64,000 nucleotides of DNA from Entoloma clypeatum (lineage: Eukaryota; Basidiomycota; Agaricomycetes; Agaricales; Entolomataceae), in contig OY751490.1 in the NCBI GenBank assembly GCA_963565915.1, forward strand, positions 1 through 64,000. Direction: 5' to 3'. Under the pieces are notes generated by a model. The model saw nothing but the letters and a program-made list of their open reading frames with translations, did not search any database and was not told the DNA's origin. Positions 56,518 through 64,000 of the stretch are shown piece after piece. Every line of letters starts with the position of its first letter. Position 1 is the first letter of the stretch. Position numbers and translations under genes: made by a program.

Positions 56518-57174
56518 TTATTTTTTAGCATAAATAGCAAAAACAGCATGTCTAGTTACTCCTGCATCATCAACATGTGTACTCAATTGCTTTTCAGTAA
56601 AGACACTAAGCTTTCGTTTATGCTCACTATGTCTACCTGAGACTTGACCATCATTATACCAGACCTCTTTATTTGAATCAATGATGCGGGAAACAAAATG
56701 ATATCCACCAAGATATATGACACCTTTGAGAGGTATACGCATTGTACTACCACCTGGTTTAAAAACAGTCAAATATTTACTAACTGAAATATTAGCAGTA
56801 CTCTCAATGTTAAAGGCAAAGAGATTATGAGAATAAGACATGTGTCTTTTGATAATTCTATCAGAATGACATGTAGCACATTTATCCACGATCTGATTTT
56901 GATGGTTTTCAAACCATTTGTTGATAGAAAGACAAGTGGTATTGTTATCAATCTGTGTTATAATTGAAGGGTTTGAAGCAGGAGATGAAGCATCACATGT
57001 TTGACAGATATACAGTGCCTCACAAAACTGATTCAATGTTTGTTGCTTTTTGAATACCTTCAAGATAACTCTGCAAAGAATACCAATTGAATTAAACCTT
57101 TGGTATATAATTGAAAGCCCTACTTCAGGGCTTTCAGAATATAAAGGAATCATATGATTTAGATCAGAATCCAT
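56518..57174 (-). CDS. USP (C19)-like protein, C-terminal half, 218 aa
   Basis: A single open frame of 218 codons. The last 80 residues read IPLKGVIYLGGYHFVSRIID then VWYNDGQVSG and end HAVFAIYAKK. This is the pattern of the C-terminal box of ubiquitin-specific protease-like domains: a YHF with the catalytic His, then W-Y-N/H-D-G. The two cysteine pairs further upstream (CQTC and CATC) fit the zinc-binding finger of this family. The N-terminal catalytic Cys box is not present, so it is a fragment, a part of a larger spliced gene, or an inactive relative. Part of its coding (near 57013-57073) equals a repeated word found at 56413. It lies directly beside a Tc1 transposase, so it may be mobile-element cargo. 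Role unknown. Confidence 0.55.
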   Translation of the reverse strand: MDSDLNHMIPLYSESPEVGLSIIYQRFNSIGILCRVILKVFKKQQTLNQFCEALYICQTCDASSPASNPSIITQIDNNTTCLSINKWFENHQNQIVDKCATCHSDRIIKRHMSYSHNLFAFNIESTANISVSKYLTVFKPGGSTMRIPLKGVIYLGGYHFVSRIIDSNKEVWYNDGQVSGRHSEHKRKLSVFTEKQLSTHVDDAGVTRHAVFAIYAKK

Positions 57175-57189
57175 GGAGATATGATTAAA

Positions 57190-58429
57190 TTAAATCAGCA
57201 ACTCATTGAACCAGTTTTGTGAGTACCTATGGCAATTATCAGAATCAAATGCTTCACTGGTTGTATGGTAACCAGTTGTCATGACTTACTGATGAAACTT
57301 GAATAGAACCCTGATGGGTTGTCAAGAAAAGTTGTATAAGAAGAATCCAACCTCAACAGCCTCCATAATTAATCATGTGCCCTATCTCCTCTTCCCACAA
57401 GGAAAACATTCTTTCTCTGGCCTCCAATGGTCACTCCACTCGTTATATTGTCTCTAACCTGGGTGTCAGCCAACCAACTGTCTCCAGAGTGCTTCAGAAT
57501 CTTCTTTCTCATCGCAATCCCTCTTCTGGTGGTCGTCCATCCAAGCTTTCTCCCACCAACACACAAAACATACTTTCACAAATCACCTCAGGGAGAGCCT
57601 CCAATGCTGTGCAGGCTACCAAACACATCAACACTGTCATCTCCAATCCTGTCTCCCCAGAAACTGTGAGAAGAGTTCTCAGAAAACATGAATTCAAGGC
57701 TGTAACAAAGAAGAAAAGACCTTTCTTAAAGGCCATACATCGGAAGAGGCGGTTGGCATTTGCTATGAAGCACAGGGAATGGACAGTGGAGGACTGGAAG
57801 AGGGTCATTTGGTCAGATGAGACCAAAATCAACAGGTTTGGATCAGATGGCAAGGAATGGGTCTGGAAAAAGAAGGGTGAGGGGCTTATTGAAAGAGAGG
57901 TTCAGGGCACAGTCAAGTTTGGGGGAGGAAATATTATGGTTTGGGGTTGTATGAGTTGGGAAGGTGTGGGGAGACTTGCAGAGGTTGAGGGGAGGATGGA
58001 TGCTGATCAGTATGTGTCCATTTTGGAGGACAATTTGCTGCCCAGCATGGAGGAGAGTGGAATCTCTGAAGAGGAGATCATTTTTCAGCAGGACAATGAC
58101 CCCAAGCACACCTCCAAGAAGGCCAAAAAATGGATGGACAGCAAGAATATTGCTCTGCTGGATTGGCCTGCACAGTCCCCAGACCTCAATCCTATTGAAC
58201 ACCTCTGGGTTCATATTAAAAGAAAGTTGAATGAATATCCAACACCACCCAAGGGAGTCTGGGAGATTTGGGACAGAGCAGCAGAGGTGTGGAATAATAT
58301 AGAGCCAGAAGTGTGTCAAAACCTGATAGAAAGTATGCCAATAAGGGTAGAGGCAGTAATCAAAGCTAAGGGGGGTAATACCAAGTACTCAAGTATAAAA
58401 TACTGTATTTATTGTACATACTCACAAAA
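57190..58429 (+). mobile_element. Tc1/mariner-type transposon, right end interrupted
   Basis: A complete transposase gene is flanked on the left by ...CATTGAACCAGTTTTGTGAGTA (about 57204-57227). On the right, TACTCACAAAA (58419-58429) is its mirror image, cut off exactly where the gypsy LTR starts. The outer edge of the left repeat is uncertain; a related word TCACAAAACTGATTCAATG occurs at 57019. The target duplication cannot be seen because the right end is missing. Confidence 0.6.
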
Positions 58430-58475
58430 TGTTGAGGCGACGCTAAGTCAAACGATGTCGCGAGCCCAAACTTAA
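57375..58475 (+). CDS. Tc1/mariner DD34E transposase, 366 aa
   Basis: A single exon. The N-terminus has paired helix-turn-helix motifs (STRYIVSNLGVSQPTVSRVL, then SPETVRRVLRKHEF). The catalytic core has WSDETKINRF (first Asp), FQQDNDPKHTSKKAKKW (second Asp), and DLNPIEHLW (Glu, 34 residues after the second Asp). The normal family C-terminus, around AKGGNTKY, is followed by ~30 extra residues, of which the last 15 are read from the gypsy LTR that interrupts the right end at 58430. The frame is otherwise intact. It should cut and paste at TA sites if expressed. Confidence 0.88.
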   Translation: MCPISSSHKENILSLASNGHSTRYIVSNLGVSQPTVSRVLQNLLSHRNPSSGGRPSKLSPTNTQNILSQITSGRASNAVQATKHINTVISNPVSPETVRRVLRKHEFKAVTKKKRPFLKAIHRKRRLAFAMKHREWTVEDWKRVIWSDETKINRFGSDGKEWVWKKKGEGLIEREVQGTVKFGGGNIMVWGCMSWEGVGRLAEVEGRMDADQYVSILEDNLLPSMEESGISEEEIIFQQDNDPKHTSKKAKKWMDSKNIALLDWPAQSPDLNPIEHLWVHIKRKLNEYPTPPKGVWEIWDRAAEVWNNIEPEVCQNLIESMPIRVEAVIKAKGGNTKYSSIKYCIYCTYSQNVEATLSQTMSRAQT

Positions 58476-58718
58476 GAACGAAGTGGAAAGATGATAAGAG
58501 AACTGTATTGCCAAGAGACCCAGCGGGAATCTCAAGAGAACAAGCTATCGAATACAAGTGAAAGTATCCTACTTATATATGTAAATTCCATGAGGCTGCG
58601 TTGTGGCAGCATCATGCTGCGCGATAATGATAAGATGTCCTCATGTATGATATGATGTAGATAAGATAAGATCGAGATAAGATAAGATAAAGTGAAAAGT
58701 GAAAATACAATCATAACA
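58430..58718 (-). repeat. Gypsy-1 3' LTR, 289 bp
   Basis: Minus-strand ends TGTTATGATTG ... CGCCTCAACA give the TG...CA signature. On the internal side the minus strand has a purine tract (GAAAGGGGGTAA) just before the LTR, the expected polypurine primer. The 5' partner is outside the window. ACAAA next to the LTR (58425-58429) may be one target duplication. Confidence 0.8.
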
Positions 58719-58729
58719 TTACCCCCTTT

Positions 58730-61700
58730 CTAGATCTCGACTTCCAGGCGAGATATGATGTCGTCTGGGGTGTCCGTGAAATTCTCATATGGTTTAAATT
58801 CCAATCCTTCAAAGATGTTTGCACGTAAGCGCCAGGGTGCATTCGGGTTTAATTTAAAGAAGTCCTCCACCGCTTCCTTGGCATGTTCTAGGTGATCCTC
58901 GGGTTCCCACGTGTTGTGGTCCTGAGTCAGACCCTCCCATTGCACTAAATATTCCAGCTTCCCTCTCTTCAACCTTGAGTCAATAACTTTAGCGACATCG
59001 TACTCCTCTTCGCCATTGATAACTATTGGGTTTGGTGCCTGCACCCTTTGTGATATAAATAGTGGTTCTTTAAATAATCGGACCCGTGATACATTGATGA
59101 CCGGGTGGATTTTCCACGTTTTTGGTAATTTAAGTTCTACAGCGTGTGACGAAATGATTTGGGTTATGGTATAGGGTCCAATCCATCGTTCGGCAAGTTT
59201 CTTTAAGGGTCGGTTCAACTTTAGGTCTTTAGTCGATAACCAAACTTTGTCGCCAACTTTGTAAACTGGTGCATCACCCTGTTTCAGGTTCGCATACCGT
59301 TCCATCTCTTCTCGTGCTTTTACTAGCGCTGCTTCTGCCTCCTCATGAATCTTCTTCATTCGCTCTGCGAATTCTTTTGCCGGTTCTGACTTTTCTGCCC
59401 TCCGAGGTTCTATGCCCATCCTAGGGTTAAACCCATAATTTACATAGAATGGTGAAAACTGAGTTGCCGTGTGAATTTTATTATTGTAGGCGAACTCCGC
59501 GGTTGCCATCCATTCGGGCCAATCTGTTTGCCGATGGGAAATAAATGATCTTAGATATTGCTCCAACTCCTGGTTGATGCGTTCTGTCTGTCCGTCTGTT
59601 TGCAGATGATACGCCGTTGATAATTTAGTTGTGATCCCCAATATTTTATTTAGTTCCTTCATAAATATTGCCGCAAATTGTGGTCCTCAGTCTGACGTTA
59701 ACGATTCCGGCAGTCCATGAAGTTTCCAGACTTCGTCCCGATATAGTTTAGCTAATCCTTCTGCTGAGACTTCATCACGTGTTTTGATAAAGTGTGATTG
59801 CTTTGTCGATCTGCAAGCCACAACTAATACTGTGTTGTACCCCTGAGCTTCTGGAAGTCCTACAATAAAATCTGCTGTAACATGTTTCCATGGTCCTGCA
59901 TGTTCTGTGTTTGCTTTTAATTTACCGGCTAGCGGTTGAGGCACATTTTTTGATCATTGACATCTGTCGCAGCCCTCGACGTATGCTTTGACCATGTTTG
60001 TAATGCTAGGCCACCAATAATTACGTGTGACCAATTCCAGGGTCTTCCACTGCCCTGGGTGTCCTGCAACTGGGTTGTCGTGGTGTAATTTAATTATTTC
60101 CTCCCTGAGTTCCTGACTTTTCGGAACATAAACCTTTCCTCTATGTAACCAGAGTCCCTGCTCTTTGTGCCATTCATCTGCGCGCAATGTTTTGGTATTT
60201 GTTTTTTTTAACTCTTCCACTGCTTTCAACACTTGTTCATCAAACTCCTTGGCATCCCTGATGCGTTTTAATAGTTTACTTTCTTGTCCATCAATAAGTA
60301 TGTGACCTCGATCCATTGCTCGCAAGTGGAAGTATTCGGGTTTTAATAATGTTACGTCTTCATTGTCATTTTCCACCCCCTTTCTATGATCAACCCTTCT
60401 CGAAAGAGCATCCACCTTTCCCATTGAGGTGCCAGCCTTGTGTATTAATTTGAAATTGAAATGTGTTAGATACAACGCCCAGCGTGCTTGTCTGCGATTA
60501 AGCTTTCGTCCCTGCATGAAGTATTCGAGGTTTTTATGATCAGTCCAGATCTCGACCTCGTGTTTGGCTCCTTCAAGGTGGTGTCTCCATGCTTCCAGCG
60601 CTCGAATTATGCCCAGCATTTCTTTATCGTGTACATCGTAATTTTGTTCCATGTCATTCAATCCTTTAGATAGAAAGGCACATGGCCTCCATTTCTCATC
60701 CTCGCATTCCATAGATAGAATTGCTCCTGTAGCAAAGTCCGATGCGTCTGATTCTACTCTCAACCTCCGATCTGGATCGGGAGATACTAATATAGGTGCT
60801 TTCGTAAATAATCTTTTTAGCATATCAAACGCTTTCTCCTGTTCCTCTTTCCAATTCCAGATTGTTTCTTTCCTTGTTAATTTATGTAATGGCCCTGCCA
60901 CTTTAGAGAAGTCTTTGACAAATCTTCGATAGAAATTGGCCAATCCTAGAAACGACTGGACCTCTTTGACTTTCATTGGTTTCGGCCATTGTTTGATGGC
61001 ATCTACTTTTGAAGGATCCATTCGAATTCCATCTTTCCCAATAATTAACCCTAAGAACTCTATTTCATCTCTGTCAAAGAAACATTTTCCCGGTTTTAAG
61101 AATAAGTCGTTTTCCCGTAATCTTTTTAGAATTTCTTCCACGATTTCACTGTGTTCTTTTTCTCCTTCAGTTGCTACCAATATATCGTCAATATAGATAA
61201 CTACATCTCCTTGATCAATCAAGTCTCTAAATATGTCGTTCATCATGGTTTGAAACGTGCTTGGGGAATTATTTAATCCGAAGAACATAACTGTTGGTTC
61301 GAAGGCTCCATCTGGGGTTGTGAATGCCGCTTTCCACTCGTCTCCTTCTTTGATGCGCACATTGTTATACCCCCATCTGAGGTCCATTTTGGTAAACTTT
61401 TTCTTTCCCTTTAATTTATCGATCAATTCCGGAATCAACAGAAGTGGATAATTATTGCGAACGGTCCAGCTGTTAATATGTCGGTAATCCTGTACCATTC
61501 GTTTCTTTCCGTCTTTTTTGGGTATAAAGAATACTGGCGAAGTTTGTGGTGACTTGGTAGGTCGAATATATCCTTTGCGTAATTGATCGTTTACAAATTC
61601 GGATACTTCTTTCCTTTCATCTGGTGACAGGGGATAGACTTTGGCCTTTTTTGGTACGAAATCTGGTTTTAAGTCTATAGCGTGATCCCATGGTTTCCTG

Positions 61701-62617
61701 ACTGGTAATCTTTCCGATGCTTTCTTTTCAAAGACTGATAGATATTTGTGATATTTCTGGGGGACAACCTGTTCCGCCAGTACTTCATCTGAGGGTTCTC
61801 CCTTAGCTGCCCAGAGCATGTGGATTACTTCCTCCTTCACTTCTTCCTCATTTCCTTCTACTACTTCTTCTATCCTTCCTCCCCATCTGGTCCTTGCAGT
61901 TTTATTTAAGTAACGTGTTCGACGCATGCCACATTCTTCTGGACATCTTGATAATTTAATTTCCGCTTTTTCCCAATCGATTTCTGGATTATGACGTTTC
62001 AGCCAAGTATGTCCAACAATAATTTTAGCTTTTCCTAGGTTGCATGCTTCAAACACTGCTATCTCCACATGTCCTTTATACCGCATAGCCATGACTGCTT
62101 CGTGCGTGATCGAACCTCCTTGGTTAAGCGTACCATCAACGTTGTAGACCCGAATGGGGAACGGTAGTTCCCTTAATTTAATGTTGTTCTTTTTGGCAAA
62201 GTCCAGATCTATGAACATCCCTGTTGCCCCTGAGTCTAATAATGCTTCAACATCAAATGTGCGTTTGTCCTGCAGCGTTTCCAGTCTGATTTTCATCATA
62301 AGCTCCTTTTCCAAAGAAGCGGATTGAATAAAAGATGGTTCCCCCATAGAGTCCGTTTGCCTAGTTAAGTTATCTGATTTATCGTAACAGGGAATTAAGC
62401 ATTCATCCGTAGGGGACAAACCAAGCCTCGTTGCCGAGGGCTCCCCAATGATATAGTTTACAAGCGTATCTAAGTCCGATTCATCTGTGCTATTTTTTTG
62501 GGTTTTTACCTTTTTGGGTTTGTCCAATAGTATTTTATTGTATGTAACTGCTGCATCCGTAAGCTTTTGAAACCAAGAATTTACAGTGTCTTTATGTATG
62601 TAAGAGTCTATAGGCAA
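58730..62617 (-). pseudogene. Gypsy-1 pol polyprotein (chromovirus) with two nonsense codons
   Basis: Domains in gypsy order: protease (VEALLDSGATGMFID), reverse transcriptase (FTKMDLRWGYNN, YIDDILVAT), RNase H (VESDASDFATGAIL), integrase zinc region (HHDNPVAGHPG then CDRC), integrase core, and a C-terminal chromodomain (EYLVQWEGLTQDHNTWEP). The frame is broken at two places by TGA: right after the zinc region (59951-59953) and in the core after SLTSD (59687-59689). Elsewhere the frame is kept. Chromodomains direct this class to heterochromatin marks. The element lies on the minus strand and is non-autonomous as it stands. Confidence 0.88.
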
Positions 62618-62652
62618 TTGTTCATATCGATTTGTCAGAGCCAGCGGGGGAA

Positions 62653-63127
62653 TTACTGGTTGACATTTACAAAATCCTGCTGCGCTGCAGCCTGTCCGTT
62701 GTTCTGAGCTGGTTGGCCCTGCCGTCCATTATTAGCTTGGCGCGCTTGACGCCTTGCGTTGATCTGTCTCAAAATTTCCTCCTCCTCTTGTTCGTCGATC
62801 TGTTCGATCATTGCTGCTTGTACCCTGCGCTGTGGCCGTCTGCAGTCTCGGGCAAAATGCCCCTGTCCGCCGCAGTTATAACAATTACCAGGAGCGCGTC
62901 TCTGGTTCCTATCGACGTCCATTGCATTTGGATCCCGTCGTGGTTGCTGCTGTTGTTGTTGTTGACCGTTTTGTTGTTGAGGACGGTACCCCCCATTCTG
63001 TTGTTGCCCAAAGGGCCTCTGTTGCTGCTGTTGTCCATATGCGGGCCGATTGCCTCATGTGTTATGTTGTTGTCCAAAGTTATTGCCAGTCCTCATGCCT
63101 GGTCTTGCTGCGAAGGTCTCTTCCGCT
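62653..63127 (-). pseudogene. Gypsy-1 gag, 3' part with zinc knuckle
   Basis: Encodes a Gln/Asn-rich linker (many QQQQ runs), then the CCHC knuckle CYNCGGQGHFARDC and an acidic tail ending NVNQ. One in-frame TGA lies upstream of the Q-rich part (~63057-63059). The frame then continues up to 63127, where a second gypsy element's LTR starts, so the 5' part of gag lies beyond that insertion, outside the window. Gag and pol are in different frames. Confidence 0.75.
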
Positions 63128-63240
63128 TGTTATGCATAACAAACCGTTCCAAGGTTCGGGCAGAATATGCAGGAAGATGGAAAGGCGAAGAGCAATGTGA
63201 AAAAGTAAGCGTATACGTCTGTAGTCGTTAGTCCGTAACA
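63128..63240 (-). repeat. Gypsy-2 3' LTR, 113 bp
   Basis: Minus-strand ends TGTT(ACGG) ... (GC)ATAACA. It is preceded on the internal side by a purine tract (GAGGAGGGGAACA). It sits inside the gag of gypsy-1, so gypsy-2 inserted later. The short length is unusual for gypsy and should be confirmed. Confidence 0.65.
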
Positions 63241-63277
63241 TGTTCCCCTCCTCAAGGTCTGTGTCCTCACAGACTAC

Positions 63278-63646
63278 CTACTCCCATCCATCGTTGCCAT
63301 TTGGATTGGCCCAGGCAGGGTCAACTCGGTTACCCCAATCCTTTATCAGTTCATTGTTTACCGCCGTGGCAAACTCTAAACCTCGAACGGCGAGGCGAAG
63401 GCGTCGATTCTCGACAGCAAGGGTGTTGGTATAGTTTTTGAGGATGAGCTTCTCCTCAGCGGTGGGGGCGGTTGGCAAATCGGAGAGGGTATGAAGGCGG
63501 ATATGCATCTGCCGGTGGAGGATGTCGGCGACGGAGGTTTCGAGCGCATGGATCTGGTCGCACATGGAGAGCGCTTCGCCGATGAGGGTGGTGATGGTGG
63601 GGTTGATATCGGAAGCATCGGTGGAGGCGGCGGTGATGTTGGACAT
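63278..63646 (-). CDS. Gypsy-2 accessory ORF downstream of pol, 122 aa
   Basis: Starts MSNITAASTDASDINP and is predicted to be almost wholly helical (SMCDQIHALETSVADILHRQ, then NRRLRLAVRGLEF), with a likely coiled coil and no zinc or catalytic motif. It lies between the pol stop (63764) and the polypurine tract, on the same strand. This is an extra ORF position, not part of canonical gag-pol. I do not recognise a family. A structural, gag-like or regulatory role is possible. Confidence 0.6.
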   Translation of the reverse strand: MSNITAASTDASDINPTITTLIGEALSMCDQIHALETSVADILHRQMHIRLHTLSDLPTAPTAEEKLILKNYTNTLAVENRRLRLAVRGLEFATAVNNELIKDWGNRVDPAWANPNGNDGWE

Positions 63647-63763
63647 GGCAGAAATGATGTTTGAAAGGTATAAGAAAAACGGCGTGTTGGGCGAGAAGAG
63701 TTGGAGTGGGGAACTCGATGTGACAGAAGTCGATGTGGAAAATGGCTCTCAAAGCCTGTTCTT

Positions 63764-64000
63764 TTATCGTGGACGCGATGGATTTTGCCGATGAAAATCT
63801 CGGATCAAGTCTTGAGCGTTCTGAACATTAGTCCGAGGTTCCCACGTGTTCTCTTCTGGGCCATACCCTTCCCATTGGACAAGGTACTGGATCTTTCCAC
63901 GGAATTTCCGAGAGTCCAGGATCGTGGAGACATGGTATTCTTCTCGTCCTTCGACAATGGTCGGATCAGGGGCTGGCTTCTTTTTCTGAATGGCATACTT
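63764..64000 (-). CDS. Gypsy-2 pol, chromodomain end (partial)
   Basis: The last ~75 residues of a gypsy integrase: [35 protein letters not shown] and a helix ending NPSRPR before the stop (TAA at 63766-63764). This is a canonical chromodomain with the aromatic/Trp positions kept. The gene continues off the right edge. It differs from the gypsy-1 chromodomain at many positions, so these are separate families. Confidence 0.85.
   Translation of the reverse strand, partial: KYAIQKKKPAPDPTIVEGREEYHVSTILDSRKFRGKIQYLVQWEGYGPEENTWEPRTNVQNAQDLIRDFHRQNPSRPR

Noticed and set aside
1..64000. CRISPR arrays, operons, ribosome binding sites
   Set aside because: The window is eukaryotic; regular spacer-repeat arrays are absent and the tandem repeats seen are minisatellites.

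Overview
The window is nuclear DNA of a filamentous basidiomycete, most likely a mushroom-forming agaricomycete. The signs are genes packed with 45-60 nt GT-AG introns, a 6-nt micro-exon in a Zn2Cys6 regulator, a fungal terpene synthase, a GH25 muramidase, SLM1-like and MADS-box regulators, and Ty1/copia and chromodomain Ty3/gypsy elements. The species cannot be named from sequence alone. Spliced models below were built by hand from splice signals and reading phase. Several close exactly in frame over many exons, which is the main reason to trust them.

Bases 1-43,000 are gene-rich. In order: a decayed paralogue fragment of a dual zinc-finger regulator and a degenerate tandem repeat; a small PD-(D/E)XK-like gene; an unknown gene ending in a charged helix; the intact C2H2 + Zn2Cys6 regulator; an intron-containing tRNA-Leu(AAG); a BTG/Tob-type gene; an unknown gene; an SLM1-like PH-domain gene; a large Zn2Cys6 regulator; a G-protein alpha subunit; a decayed MFS transporter copy; a terpene synthase; a MADS-box gene divergent from an intact 13-exon MFS transporter; a third MFS fragment; a second G-alpha gene; and a GH25 muramidase. 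The G-alpha and MFS duplications and the terpene synthase all lie within 17 kb (21.3-38.3 kb), so this stretch has been locally duplicated and partly degraded.

Bases 43,000-64,000 are repeat-rich. They hold a 416-bp foldback element, two loci of the same 20-bp minisatellite in opposite orientation, an apparently intact Ty1/copia element (two 311-bp LTRs, AAATT target duplication, one 1575-codon frame), a copia relic, TA-flanked MITEs, a 618-bp element with internal hairpins, a USP-like ORF and a Tc1/mariner transposase. At the right edge is a nest: a gypsy element sits in the right end of the Tc1 element, and a second gypsy element sits in the gag of the first and runs off the window.

The observations most worth checking are: a MADS-box gene whose central DNA-binding exon is not recognisable although both flanks are conserved; a terpene synthase with EEYTD in place of the usual aspartate-first motif and a hydrophobic C-terminal tail; two G-alpha paralogues 14 kb apart with identical intron positions but different C-termini (CGLL and CMML); copia primer-binding sites matching the anticodon arm of initiator tRNA-Met; and small extra ORFs (USP-like, and a post-pol gypsy ORF) carried among the transposons.
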